A stretch of 64,000 nucleotides of DNA, taken from assembly GCF_018873765.1 (NCBI RefSeq), contig NC_057922.1, positions 66,674,755 to 66,738,754 of the forward strand, given 5' to 3'. Positions 47,522-60,808 of this stretch are shown here, one piece after another. The DNA is from Telopea speciosissima (Eukaryota > Streptophyta > Magnoliopsida > Proteales > Proteaceae). A program made the position numbers and the translations under genes. Below the pieces are notes generated by a model. The model was given only the letters and a program-made list of their open reading frames with translations. It had not been told where the DNA came from and searched no databases. Every line of letters begins with the position of its first letter. Within the stretch, counting starts at the first letter, position 1.

Positions 47522-48805
47522 ATGGGTGACCAACAACCCAAGACTCTTAAGGATAGGTTTTACCCCACCAGGGCTGCACAGCCCTCATGCATTAGTCACT
47601 GTTGTTACAGGGAATAACTATGAACTCAAGACCAACTTCATCAAGATGCTACCCCATTTCCATGGGATGGCTAATGAGGATGCATATCTCTTCCTTAGGG
47701 AATTTGAGGAGGTCTGTGTTCTAATTAAGGTCCATAATTTGACTGATGATGCAGTTAGGCTTAGGTTTATACCCTTTGCCCTGAAAGACCAGACCAAGAA
47801 GTGGCTCTATGGACTGTCAACAAACTCCATTAATACATGGGATGAGTTCACCATTTTCTTTTTGAGAAAATTCTTCCCTCTTCACAAGACCAATAAGCTT
47901 AAAAGTGACATCCACCAGTTCAGGCAGAAACCACATGAGTCATTTTCTAAATTCATGGAAAGATTCAAGGACCTCCTCTTAGAATGCCCTCACCATGGTT
48001 TTGACTTGTGGCAGCTATGCCAAATTATTTATGAGGGTATTGATTATCAGACCAAGCAACTTGTAGAGTCTATGTGTCCAAGGCTTTACTTCTTTTTCGA
48101 GGAGAATGATGCATGGACATTCTTAACCAATTTGGTGATAAGACTAGGGAATGGGAATCTTCCCAAGAGGCTGAAAGGACCACTAAGGGGTATCTCATTG
48201 AGGGTATGCCAGCCAAGGAGGCCAAACTTGATAGCCTCATAAAACGTTTGGAGTCCATAGTTCTTAAAGAGTCTATACCAGTTAATCTGGTCAACCAGGT
48301 CAACCATGTGTCAGTATGCAGTTGGTGCCAAACCCCTGGACACCTTTCTAAGGAATGCCCCAACACCTTGGTGGGCAATTCCAGCACTGAGATTGTAAGT
48401 GCTCTCTACCAAAATAACCCATATAGCAATACTTACAATCCAGGATGGAGAAATCACCCCAATTTCTCATGGAATCAAGGGAACCAAGCAGGCCCATCCA
48501 ACTTTAACCATCAAGGCCAGGTTGGTGTCCAAAGGACCAACTATGCACCACAAAGCCAAGGAATGTCTCCTAACCCCTTTCCCTCTCGTCCTCATCTAGG
48601 ACCTTCTATTAATTCTGCTAGGCCTCCTCTCCTTGCACCTTATCAGAACCCCGGGTTTACCAATATAGGAGAGGCAACAAGATCGAATGAGATGGACAAC
48701 AAGATAGCTCTTCTCATGACAAGCCACAATAACATGGAAAAACAACTCACCCGACTTGTCACTATCCCGCATGAGAGGGAAACAGGGAAGTTACCTAGCA
48801 CCTGA
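47522..48805 (+). pseudogene. Gag of the Athila/Tat-like element, frameshifted
   Basis: It starts at ATG 47522 (MGDQQPKTLKDRFYPTRAA). The frame breaks near 47590 and resumes one register over. The capsid core follows, with KMLPHFHGM, FIPFALKDQTKKWLYGL, FRQKPHESFSKFMERFKDLL and CPHHG. A second shift near 48115 leads into the nucleocapsid, which has an intact CCHC zinc knuckle, CSWCQTPGHLSKEC, at 48317-48358. A stop at 48803-48805 and further shifts up to about 48900 separate it from protease. It cannot make full-length Gag. Confidence 0.9.
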
Positions 48806-49017
48806 GCCAAATCCTAGGCATCGAGTTCATATTCAAGAAGGTACCCAAGCTCCTCCAACCAAATGTTGCACAAGGCCAACAGCACCGAGGGCCCTCTAGA
48901 CAGGTAAATGTTGTTTATGCTTTAAGGAGTGACCGTGAGGATCAACAGGCTAGTGCACCTCAGTCTTTATCATCTCATACTCCTGTTGACTCTCCCCCTT
49001 TTGAAGAGGCCATTGAA

Positions 49018-52000
49018 GTGCCTATAGTTTCAGGTTCGTCTGATGAACCTAAAGATATACCAGATGATTTGGTTGAGGAAACCAAAGAGGATTCTATTGA
49101 GGAAGTTAAAAAGACCAACCCTGAAAGAATTTATACCCTACCTGCCCCTTTCCCAAATAGGTTGGTTAGTAAGAAGTCTCCTTCTATGGAGAAGATATTG
49201 GATGTGTTCAAACAGGTTCAGGTGAATATCCCCTTGTTGGATGCTATTGCCCAGATCCCCGCTTATGCTAAAGTCCTCAAAGACTTATGCACCCAAAAGC
49301 GGACCACCAATGTGTCCAAAAAGGCATTCTTGGCTGCTAACATTAGTTCTCTAATCTCACAGCTAGTAGCAGCCAAGCATAAGGATCCGGGAAGCCCCAC
49401 CATCTCTTGCACTATAGGCCATACTACTATTGATCATGCCTTATTGGACCTTGGTGCAAGTGTGAACCTCTTACCCTTTCATGTCTACTAACAACTGGGA
49501 TTGGGAGAACTAAAACCGACCAAAATTACTCTTTAACTTACAGATCGATCGGTTAAAGTTCCTAAGGGAATGATTGAGGATGTCCTGTTGAAGGTTGGAG
49601 AATTTATTTTTCCTGTAGATTTTATTGTTTTAGATACCCAACCCACTGCCAACTTCAAGGAGCAAATCCCAATCATATTGGGTAGACCATTCCTAGCTAC
49701 CAGTAATGCTTTAATCAATTACGGAATGGTCTCATGAAATTATCTTTTGGCAATACTTCGTTGACTTCAATGTGTTTAGGTTGGGCAAGCACCGACATGG
49801 ATGAAGAGGTGCATATGCTTCAAGGATTTTCCGATGATATTGATACGTTCTTTGAGATTGATTTTGATTCGGGATTTCAAGAATGTATGCAAGAATTGGA
49901 GGGTGTTGATGATACTCCCTTATCTGAGGTCTGGAGCATCCAACCACCTTTGGAGCCCCTTGGACCCCTATCCACTTCCATTCCCAAATTCTCTATTATT
50001 GAGCCCCCCACATTAGAGTTGAAGGCATTGCCCTCCAACCTCAAGTATGTCTTCTTAGGACATGATCATACTCTTCCTGTTATTATTGCTTCTGATTTGA
50101 CTTCTATTCAGGAAGAAGAGTTGATTAAGCTTCTAAAGGACAATAAGGAAGCCATAGGTTGGACCATGTCTGACATCAAAGGTATTAGCCCCTCCATTGT
50201 TCAACATTATATACATCTGATGGAGAGTTCCACACCTTCTAGGGAACCCCAAAGGAGGGCTAATCCTGTGATGAAAGAGGCAATCAAGAAAGAGATCCTA
50301 AAATGCTTGGATCATGGCATCATTTATCCTATTTCTGATAGCCAATGGGTGAGTCCTGTGCAGGTTGTGCCTATGAAAGGAGGAGTCACTGTAGTTGAGA
50401 ATGCTAATAATGAGTTGATTCCAACCCGTATCCAAACAGGATGGAGAGTGTGCATTGACTATAGGAAATTGAATGCGGCAACTTGGAAGGACCACTTCCC
50501 CTTACCTTTTATTGATCAGATGTTAGAGAGACTAGCTGGCCATGAATATTATTATTTTCTTGATGGTTATGCAGGCTATAACCAAATTCCTATTGCTCTA
50601 GAGGACAAACACAAGACCACTTTCACATGCCCTTATGGAACATTTGCTTACCGGCGTATGCCTTTTGGGCTTTGCAATGCCCCTGCTACATTCCAAAGGT
50701 GCATGATGAGTATCTTTTCTGATATGGTAGAGCACTTCCTAGAGGTATTTATGGATGATTTTTCTATTCACGGCTCTACTTTTTCTAATTGCTTGCATAA
50801 TCTCTCTTTGGTTCTTCAAAGATGCATAGAAAAGAACTTGGTCCTGAATTGGGGTAAAGCAAGGTATAGTTCTTGGTCACATTGTGTCCAAAGAAGGGAT
50901 CAAGGTTGATAGATCTAAGGTGGACCTTATAGCCAATTTACCACCACCCAAGAGTGTGAAGGACATTCGGTCTTTTCTTGGCTATGCAGGTTTTTATAGA
51001 AGATTCATCAAGGACTTTAGCCAAATAGCTAGACCTCTCACCTCTCTTTTGGCAAAGGACTGCCCATTTGATTTCTCTTCTGAGTGTCATGATAGTTTTG
51101 AGCAATTGAAAAGAGCGTTGACTTCAGCCCCCATTATTCAAACTCCAATTTGGACAGTTTCATTTGAACTTATGTGTGATGCCTCTGATTTTGCTATAGG
51201 GGCTGTTTTGGGCAAAGAATCAATAAATTGCCCTATGTGATTTATTATGCAAGTAGGACTCTTAATGATGCACAGACTTATTTATACCACCACCGAGAAA
51301 GAATTTTTAGTCGTTGTGTTTGCTTTAGAGAAGTTTAGGCCCTACTTGGTTGGATCACATGTGATTGTTTATATCGACCATGCACTATCAAATATCTTGT
51401 GCGAAGAAAGATGCCAAGGCTCGCCTCATTAGGTGGGTCCTTTTGTTACAAGAATTTGATCTTGAAATTAGGGATAAGAAAGGGTGTGAAAATTTGGTTG
51501 CAGACCATCTATCCCGGCTCCCTAATTCCTTGACTGTTGATTCTCCAATCAACGAGAATTTTCCTGATGAGTATCCGATGGCAGTGTCTAGTGAACCTTG
51601 GTTTGTCGACATTGTTAATTATCTGATTCTGGTGTGACACCGCACATTGGTCCACCCAAGATAAGAATCGTTTCTTTTCACAAGTTGAGTATTTCTTTTG
51701 GGATGATCCTTATCTTTTAAGACCTGCCGGATCAAGTAATCCGGAGATGTGTCCCGATCATGAGCAACAATCTGTCTTATCTTTTTGCCATGATCAGGCT
51801 TGTGGAGGCCATTTTGGGCCTAATAAGACTGCAGCCAAAGTTTTACAGTGTGGATTTTATTGGCCTAGTCTGTTTAAAGACGCTTTTACTTATTGCAGGG
51901 CATGTTCTTCATGCCAATCCTTAGGGCGTCTTACTAAGAGAAATATGATGCCCCTCAACCCAATTCTGGTGGTTGAGGTGTTTGATATATGGGGTATTGA

Positions 52001-52892
52001 TTTCATGGGGCCTTTCCCTAACTCTTTTGGTAACCTGTACATATTACTTGCTGTGGACTATGTGTCCAAATGGATTGAGGCAGTTGCTTGTAAGACCAAT
52101 GACCACAAGGTGGTTGTGAATTTTCTGAAGGAGAACATCTTCTCCCGTTTTGGTACTCCCCGGGCTCTCATTAGTGATCGGGGCAAGCATTTTTGTAATC
52201 GGCCTTTTGAGGCCCTCATGAAAAAGTATGGTGTCGTCCATAAGTTGGCTACACCCTACCATCCCCAGACCAGTGGCCAGGTTGAGGTTTCAAATAGGCA
52301 GATCAAGCAAATTCTTGAGAAAACCATCAACCCGAACTGCAAGGATTGGTCTAACCGATTGGTAGATGCGTTGTGGGCCCATAGGACAGCCTTCAAGACC
52401 GATCTTGGTCAATCTCCGTACCGTCTGGTGTATGGAAAGGCATGTCACTTACCTGTAGAGATTGAGCACAAGGCCTTTTGGGCTATCAAGAAGCTTAACT
52501 TTGACCTACGCACTGCAGGTGCCCATAGGAAACTCCAACTATCTGAGTTGGAAGAGCTTAGGAATGAGGCATATGAGAATGTCCGAATTTATAAGGAAAA
52601 AACCAAGGCTTTCCATGATAGGCACATTTTGAGAAAATCTTTTGAGGTAGGCCAGAATGTTTTGTTGTACAATTTTCGTTTGCATATCTTTCCAGGTAAG
52701 CTGCGTTCTAGATGGGATGGGCCCTATATTGTTCAAAAAGTTTATCCTCATGGGGCTGTTGAAGTCCTCAATCCAAGTACAGGAGCTACTTTCAAGGTCA
52801 ATGGCCAAAGATTGAAGCCGTACATAGAGATGCCTACTCCAGTTGACGAAGAGGTCATGAATCTCCATGAGCCTCTTTACCTTGACCCCTGA
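49018..52892 (+). pseudogene. Pol of the Athila/Tat-like element (PR-RT-RH-INT), multiply broken
   Basis: Protease has the DLGAS active-site motif at 49447-49461, with a stop soon after at 49489. Reverse transcriptase is open from 49734 to 50909 and keeps WRVCIDYRKLN, MPFGLCNAPATFQR and the catalytic FMDD at 50748-50759. The frame shifts near 50875, and the connection and RNase H parts ([54 protein letters not shown]) lie in three registers up to 51637. Integrase, 51747-52892, is open, with zinc-binding Cys pairs (CRACSSC) and the DD35E triad at 51999, 52176 and 52284. The RT core and integrase are intact while the joins are broken, so no complete polyprotein is possible. Confidence 0.93.
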
Positions 52893-54078
52893 TATCCTGG
52901 TATGTATCCCCTCCCTTGCCCTTATTCTTTCTTTTCTGCATGCATTGAGGACACTGCATGAATTAAGTGTGGGGGGGTGTGTTGGACTTTAATTGTGAAT
53001 TTTATGAATTTTGAATTTTGTGAATTTTGATTGTGGCGATAGTTTTTAGGTATGTGCATAAGTCTCTTCGATTTGCAAAGCGAGAGTGAGAGGGAATTAG
53101 GTGCCCTCCTAGCATGCGAAATAATAAAAAAATCTCTTTTCAAGGATGGTAGTTGGTTTGTATCCGGTGATGGGGATTGAGTTTGAAAATATGAGTGCTA
53201 CTTCATGTGATGGTTAGATTCCTCTATGTGTTTATGGACCCCTTTGATCTTTTGGCTAGTAGTTGAGACCAATTTGTTTGTGGCAAGGCAAGGCATGAAA
53301 GTGGAAGTGAATGAAAAAAAAAGAAAAAGAAAAAAACAAGGAAAGAAAAGAAAGTGGAATTCCTTAGGACTAGACAGGCCTTGTGCCTCATGAAGCGGGG
53401 TGACTTGATCGAAATTCCTTGGAAGGAAACTCAAAAAAAAAAAAAAAACTCTTGCATCAATGTCTCAATGTCTTATGGATATATGCAAAAAGAGAAGCTA
53501 CCAAGTATTTGGGTGTCTGGTGTATGCTCCACCATGTCATTCAGAGAACAGTAGTGGAGTAGAAATAGAGTTTGTGGTTGAGAAAGAAAAAAAACTTTTG
53601 CCTTAATGCCTGAAAAAAAAAAAAAAAAAAAAAAGTATGGTCAACAATACTCAATGCCTAAGTCTTTGGTTCCATCGATGCTACGGGGGTTTACTTGAAG
53701 ATGAGTAGTGTTCAGAAAATATGAGGAGATCCCTTGAACTTGATGCATGCTTGTTACATGAATTGATGTGGGGTGATAAAATTCAAGTGTGGGGGAACCT
53801 TTGGCTCCTTGATCATTAGTTGAACACTTTTTGGGATTATGTGCACTGTCCTACTTATGCCATGATTAAAATTTGTAGCATTTATTTACAATTGAATTTT
53901 GGGTGTATATTCACTGCAAACACCCACGAGACACAACTCGTCCACTAGGGGTAACCTAGGGGTTTAAAGGCTTGTTGCACATGCTAAGTGCAACCGTGAT
54001 TCCTACGAAAGTGAGTTAGGATTTTCTGCATTCTAGGTTAGTTTTTGTTTTTGCTTTACTTGAGGACAAGTAACGTTC
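52893..54078 (+). other. Non-coding 3' interior of the Athila/Tat-like element
   Basis: Between the integrase stop and the 3' polypurine tract. It contains further purine tracts (AAGTGTGGGGGGGTG near 52967 and CAAGTGTGGGGGAAC near 53783) that resemble the primer tract, plus two long A runs near 53430 and 53610. No envelope frame is recognisable. Confidence 0.75.
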
Positions 54079-54093
54079 AAGTGTGGGGGAATC
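54079..54093 (+). other. Polypurine tract before the 3' LTR
   Basis: AAGTGTGGGGGAATC abuts the TGATGAG start of the 3' LTR, the expected plus-strand primer position. Confidence 0.85.
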
Positions 54094-55788
54094 TGATGAG
54101 CACATTTATGTGTGAAATTTTAGGGCATAAATTATACATTTTACCACATTGGACAGAGTTACTCGGTGCTTTCTTGTGCTTTTCAGGGTTTAGGTGAATT
54201 CTTGTGAAAATGAAGGAGATGATGCTAAGGAGATGTTTTTAAGCTTTTTAGAAGTGTAAATGGATGCATAGCCCATCGAGTCAGCTTCGTAATGGTTCAA
54301 ACGACACTTAATTCCGAGTTGAAACGAAGAAGTTATGGCCGTTTCCGTAACGACGCGTGAAAATGGTCTGTAAGGGTTTATTTATAATTATTGACAGTCG
54401 GATGGGGACAAAGTGAAACGGAAGTTCGGATTTTAGGGGCCTTAATGAATTATCAGAAGTTACTTTACTGTACCCGAAAGATTCCATTTGGAAGGCTCTG
54501 GACAGTCCAACTTCAACTTGAGATATCTAGGGCTCCCCAACTCCGAATTGGATGAAATTTGGGTCTATTTTGTGTGATTTTTCGCAAGGAACACAATGGT
54601 GAGACCTATATAAGCACCCCATGCTCCATGTTTTTTGAAGGATAGAATGGGTATTTTATTTATTCTTGAAGGAATCCTAGTCATCACCCTTACTCTCTCT
54701 CTCCTCCAACTTCTCAAGGGCACTTCTGAAATTCTACTTGGGATAGATTTATATTTTCTCATCTATGGAAGGTTGAAAAATCAAAGATGCTTTGATTTTA
54801 TTGCTTGGAGAAGATATCTACAAAGAAAAGAAAGCACTTGTTAAAATTGGAAGTTTATTTTTCTAGAAATAGAAGGTCATGTAAACAATCTTTTCTTCTT
54901 CTTCTTTTATTTTTTTCTTTTTCTTAGGATTCAAGGCATTGTAAAAGAGGAAAGAGAAGAGAATATTCTCTTTTCTTAGGGAATATTTCTCCTACACTTC
55001 CATCTTCTCTCTTCTCCTCTCTTCCACCTATAAATACCCCCTACCTCTCTTGTAAAAATTTGCTCATTCACTTGGTGAAATTTCTTCTCTTCTTCTCCTT
55101 CTAATTTGTGATTTTTGACTTTTTTAAGTTCTAGTTTGCTTTTATAATTTTTAGTTAATGCTTATAATAGGTTTAGTTTATGCTTTAATTTCAATTTAAG
55201 TCTTCAATTGGGTTGTAATTTCTTAATTCTAGTTTAGGTTTTAAGCCTTCTAGTCTAAATTATTAAGTTGATGACAAGACTTGAAGATTTAGAAGAGGAG
55301 GTCATGGTAAGTTTATGCAAGTATTCAAGCTTTTCATTTACATTCATGCAAGCACATCCAGGTTTTACTATCTAAACTCTCAATCTCATTCTCCATCTCC
55401 TCTATCTCTCTCTATCTTCTTCTTCTTCTCCCCTCTATTTCTTTTATTTTAATTTTATATGATTGTGGTTTATGGATTCATTTTTATTCCCTTATTTCTT
55501 TTTATGTGATTAGTATGTGTGGCTGTATTTTTATTCTTTCAATTCGCTTTAGTTTGATAGGTTAGATGCTCATGTGTTAGGACGCCGATTTAATCCCTTA
55601 ATTTTGTTAGATGCTTATGAGTTAGGATGCATTGATTTTCGTTAGTTTAATTAGTTTAATTTAACACTTTAATTTGGTTCATTTTGCATTACTTTTAAGT
55701 TAGTTAAATAGAGTGGCGTATATCTCCTCGTGTTCGACCCGTAGCTACGATTGACCCGTACGCTTGCGGTTTTATTTTAACTCAAACA
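54094..55788 (+). repeat. 3' LTR of the Athila/Tat-like element
   Basis: 1695 bp. It differs from the 5' LTR by roughly 25-30 substitutions and a few small indels in CT- and T-rich runs. Confidence 0.93.
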
Positions 55789-55793
55789 GGTAC

Positions 55794-58700
55794 CCTTTTT
55801 TTTAAATTTTCTCTTTAATGTCTTTGTTTATGTGGCACATGGCATGCCTTGATCTATCCAATATCTGGATATGGAATGTAGAACTTATCTGTTTTTAAGA
55901 TCCTAATATAGGCAAAATGATTTTGGATTAGATTGATCTAATATCTAATTTTCATTTCTGACCTAGTTGGTTATTTGGGGCAACATTGGTTTCTTATCTC
56001 CCTTCTGTTTCATTGTCTTTGCTCAAGCAGCCAACGTTAGTATTGATCTGGAGAAGCCATTAATCTTGTGTTACTTTAATTTCCTTAACTAGATTGAGAG
56101 ATTGCATGCTTTTATTTTATTGTACTCCAGATCTATTATGTCGTTAAACCTAATTAATCAATTGTGACTCTTCCTTTTTGTTCTTTTTTATTTTTCAATT
56201 GTTTTCATTGTTCTTATTAACATCTAGATGATTTAATGTGAGGTTCCCAATTTTTTGCATAAAAATTTACTTCTAGTTGTTACATTCTTACTGTCTCAAA
56301 AGCACTCTTGAAGAACTGCAGGTTTGACTTTTCATCTATCCTTCATTTGATTAAATTGGGTAGCCTCTACATTTTTTTATTTATGTATTGATCTACAATT
56401 CAGAGTTCTAGCATCCATTGTTTTGTTGATTGCACATCACAATTGATGCAGTAGACCTCCGGTTATTATGTGGGTGAACTAATAGAATGGTATATTATTT
56501 GTATGTATAATTTTTATTTGAAAAATAGCCTACTACTATGCCCTTTTCCATTTCAAATTATGAGTCATACCCCTGTCCAACGCTTCAAATAAATCAACAA
56601 GAATGCAAGAACTCCCCAAAGTTCTTTTTGCCATGTCTAGGTAGAATAGCATCTGATGTATAGAACAAAGCATAAGAGAGCATTATTTTTTGCCTTCACC
56701 TAGATCTATTAAAAGATCCTTCTAACTTTAAGGAGCCTAGACATTGTAGCAAATGGGCCAAAATGTTTACGTTATAGACTCTACGACCAATATAAATTTT
56801 TTTATTTTGCTTTTTAAACATATTTAATTTGCATAAATTTTTTTTTTGATCATTTAATTTGATGACAGAATTAACAAAATCACATGGAAGTTATGACTGA
56901 TGTTAATTTTGGCATATATCGGATAAATTATATTCTAAACATTTAATTAAATATTTCTTATTCCTTACTCTTTATCTAATTTAATTTCTTGATTTTGTTA
57001 GCCATATATTATACTGGAAATGTGAGAATTATTGCTCCAGTTGATGGTATATCCTTGTTGCCACCAGCATCTAGTTCTTGGGAATGTGAAGGAGTATAAA
57101 AAAAAAAGGACGCGTTACCATTCGTTTCTTGGAGGCACAACTTTTTGGGAAAATTTTGTTGAATAGCACACAAATGTGACTAAATGCAAGACCAAATATG
57201 TCTTACATCCTTGGGGTAGAGTACCAACATTTCGAAAATGAAACCAAAATGAATGTGTATGAAAGGGCTGACACATTACATTAGTACATATAAGAAAATA
57301 CTTCAAAGTTTGTAATTCGAAGTTTTTTCAATCAAACATCAATGTTTCCTTCTACACGTCTACAAAATTGATGCAGGTTTTATCTTTTATCTTTTATATC
57401 TAAGTTTTGTATTTTCAAACTGTATTAATTTTAAATATTATTAATATTGTAAGCAAATATTTAAAGGCATACTCCATTTATATGAGCATGGATTGAAATA
57501 TAATGATGAACTCATCAACAACATAGTGATTACATGTTGATGATATGTCATGTAAGTTTGTTTGTCTACTGAAGGATAATCATGGTATGTATATAACATG
57601 GGCATTAATATTTGTTTAATAGTATTTATTATATATTTTAATAATTTTTTATATTATTTTATTTAAAATATATTAAATGAAGAAGAAAAGAGTGCGAAAT
57701 TTCAGCAGCACTTGGATGCGTTACATGCATTCATTATTAAATAATCTCCTGACACAAGAACTTTTGCTGATTTTAAGAACCTGTGCACTGAAACGTAAGA
57801 ATTGAATAAAATAAATATTAGTTTTAATTTATTTATAATATTTATTTATTTAAATTGTATTTTGCCTTTAATATTAATATTATAGGAAAACAAACAAATA
57901 ATTTCTTGAACATTGATTCTTCTGGGACAATGATAGAAAGAGTTCTTATCTACAGCAACTGGACTACCAGATAGCGTTGTATTCTAGTTAGGTTGAGGAT
58001 GCTTTACAGAAATTTATTAATACCACAGATTGACAGTGATAATTTGATCATCAACCTTATTGTAGCACCAAATTAATAGGTAATAGAAATCTCCCTCTCT
58101 ATTCTCTCTGGTTGCTAAATAAAAATTATTGTCAATAAATAACAATTTTTTATATACGTTCATGACAGTTGATGGGAACAATAAGTATCCGAGAATTGAT
58201 CATGTAGTACGTTTTATGAGAAACAGGCTAGTCCATGGTCAACAATTGATAAATTTTACTTACCATTTAAAAATTATAAAATTTTAATTATTAATTGAAG
58301 TCTAACAACATCTTTTTATTTTTACAAAGGGCTAGAATCTTGGTCAACTTTGAGCAAAATTTTCCTGGTTTGGTTTCATACTTTTACAATTCGATTGGAG
58401 CTAATCCTTAAGGTTTTATCCAGGTTTGATTTCATACCTTTATAATTTGATTGTAATTTCTATGTTAATAATATAATAATGATAAAATTGTTTGTACCCA
58501 ACGGTAATCTCCCTTAGCCATATCACTTGTATCCTTTTTTGAGAAAACCCAAGCTTCCATCGTTTGCTCATCCAAAATTCATGCCCTTTGAGAGAGAGTT
58601 TCTAATAGAAAGAAAAATTATAATCTTTGAGTGAAAAAGTATAGATTCTGAATCCATTTTTGGCCTATTCCACTAAATTACATGTTGTTATGATAGATTC

Positions 58701-58835
58701 CTCGCATTTATGGCCTCTTTCGGTCCGTTACTGTCGCCCTAGCTTTAATCGCGATCACAAACTCAGGGCTAAGATTAGCTAGTAGTCGTGTCGTGCGTCT
58801 GTGTTGCTACTGAATGGAGGAAAATCCTGACCGTG
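55794..58835. other. AT-rich intergenic DNA
   Basis: Very AT-rich, especially 57300-58500. No gene, tRNA or transposon end recognised. Short protein-like stretches near 57690-58080 and 58170-58230 are interrupted by stops and not assignable. Confidence 0.5.
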
Positions 58836-59213
58836 TGTCGTGTTATACCCGCACCTAAACTACACCTTAATTTTTTGGGCCACGTCGAACTTTCACTGGT
58901 AGATGTAATGGCGCTGCCAACGGTCAACACATGTGACTTTGGGTCGTGACAGTCAAGGAATTAACTGAAATAAAATGGTGGAATTTTGATGTGATGGGTG
59001 ATGTAATCGTGTGAAGGTGAGCATTTAATCCTTAAATATCATGTGTACGTACTCCCTTTGTAACCCTCGAAAGGTGGGCCAAAGCCCGGAGTCTATTGCC
59101 TTGGGTTCACCCTATTTCTGCAGGACTGGACCCTGAACTGGACCCGATGGTGAGTCCACACCTGCCATATGATTTATTGTGGGTAAGGTGTCATAGGCCT
59201 CATCATCTCCTTT

Positions 59214-59437
59214 TGTATTTTAGTGTGGGGTCTTAAAATATCTTAGGGACCCACTAGAGACAAATAAGGGTTTTGGAGTTATGTGGATTAATCCAACTAT
59301 CCACTCACAAGCCACTAGGCACCCATGTATTTTAGTGTGGGGTCTTAAAATATCTTAGGGACCCACTAGAGATAAATAAGGGTTTTGGAGTTATGTGGAT
59401 TAATCCAACCATCCACTCACAAGCCACTAGGCACCCA
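59214..59437. repeat. 112-bp tandem duplication
   Basis: The unit starting TGTATTTTAGTGTGGGGTC at 59214 repeats at 59326 with only two or three mismatches, so the duplication is recent. Confidence 0.92.
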
Positions 59438-60048
59438 CTAACTAAGTCACTACACTTGGGGTTATGACCATTAAGTGGTCATAGCTCATCTAACCTAGCA
59501 AAACCGTGGATGTGAAGAGAGGAAAAAAAAAAGAAAGGAAAGAAGAAAGAAGAAAAGGGAGAAGAAGGAAAGAGAAGAAAGGAAATTGGAAGAACCTTAG
59601 GGCTTGTGCAGCTCTACCCTAGGAGTGTTTATCTTGGTTGAGGTAGGTCCTTAAATCTATCTCTCTCTCTCTTCTTTAATTCTTTTTAGGTTTGGAGATG
59701 AAGCCATTAGGATGGGGGTTTTGATCCTAGGGTTCCATTTGGAACTAATGGAACCCAAGGATGCTTTTGGGTTAGTATCCTCCCTACTTGGAGGCTTGAA
59801 GCTAACCTTGAGTCTATTCTCTTCCCTTTTCTGGATTTTAATTCTTGGATCTAGGGTTCTTGGTAGAGAAACCCTAGATTTGGGGCTTTGATGAATTAAC
59901 CTTTGAACCAAACAACCCTATGATAAGGGTAGGGTATTATGATCGTAGGTGACTTATAGACCTTTTCCCCAAGTCCTTGTGGGCTGAAACCCAAGAGAAT
60001 GCGAGTTCGGGAGCTTGCATGTGGTAATTTTTGGATTCAGCAAAGGGT

Positions 60049-60160
60049 GGACCCAGACTAGAGTCCACCCTATGTGTCTGCATGCTCGCTGGTTCGTGCT
60101 GGACCCAGACCAGAGTCCGCCCTATGAGTCTGCATGCTCGCTGGTTCGCGCTGGACCCAG
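60049..60160. repeat. 52-bp tandem repeat, just over two copies
   Basis: The unit starts GGACCCAGAC and includes CTGCATGCTCGCTGGTTCG. It starts at 60049, 60101 and, partially, 60153. Confidence 0.88.
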
Positions 60161-60606
60161 GAGTGGACCCAGACCAGAATCCACCTAAGAGTCTGGTCCT
60201 AGTTTTTAGAGCATTCTGCCCCGGTTGGACCTAGGCATTGTGCCTCCACTCAAGACTCCACCTGGACTCTATTACCTTCCTTAAGACTTAATCTTTAGAG
60301 ACTCTTTGGGACCCCTCCTACCTTACCTAACTCGCTTTGTCACGTTTCCTTAGGCACCATTACTCTTACGGTGAGGTTTATCATACGTTGATCGATGATG
60401 AACCCTAACAAACGAATCGCGAACTAATAGGTGAGTGGGTGTGGATTTGACTTAATTTGGGAGTGTTTTGCATTATGTTATGCTTGTATGCCATTTCTCA
60501 TGCATATTCATTCTTGCATTATTATAACTATGTTTGTGGAAATTGTGAATGTATGTGTTATGAATGTGGCTTGTTAATGTCTTCATCATGTTTATAATTG
60601 GTCTAC

Positions 60607-60808
60607 CATGCGTCGTGTAGTACTGGTACCCGGGTGATAGATGGTATGGGATGTTGATGCACCCGGAATACCTCTCGATACGATAGTATCATATTGCATC
60701 ATACGGTTAGTGCTATTATATGATTTGTCATGCGCCGTGTCGTGCTGGTACCCGGGTATTAGATGATATGGGACATTGATGCACCCGAAATACCTCTCGA
60801 CACGATAG
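60607..60808. repeat. 80-bp direct repeat at 122-bp spacing
   Basis: CATGCGTCGTG...CCTCTCGATACGATAG at 60607-60686 recurs at 60729-60808. The unit includes TACCCGGGT and GATGCACCCG. Confidence 0.85.

Larger units (their letters stand above)
45139..55788 (+). mobile_element. Full-length Athila/Tat-like Ty3/gypsy retrotransposon, coding-defective
   Basis: A 10,650-bp element with LTRs at 45139-46834 and 54094-55788 and an exact 5-bp target duplication GGTAC (45134-45138 and 55789-55793). LTR ends are TGATGAG and AAACA. The primer site TGGCGCCGTTGCCGGGGA is the tRNA-Asp type used by Athila/Tat elements. Order is gag, protease, reverse transcriptase, RNase H, integrase, then 1.2 kb of non-coding DNA and a polypurine tract. 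I counted about 25-30 base differences between the LTRs by eye (under 2 percent), yet the coding region has many frameshifts and stops. No envelope-like gene was recognised. Confidence 0.95.

Noticed and set aside
53922..54062. Possible envelope-like gene between integrase and the 3' LTR
   Set aside because: No frame longer than about 80 codons and no signal peptide or transmembrane pattern anywhere in 52893-54078.
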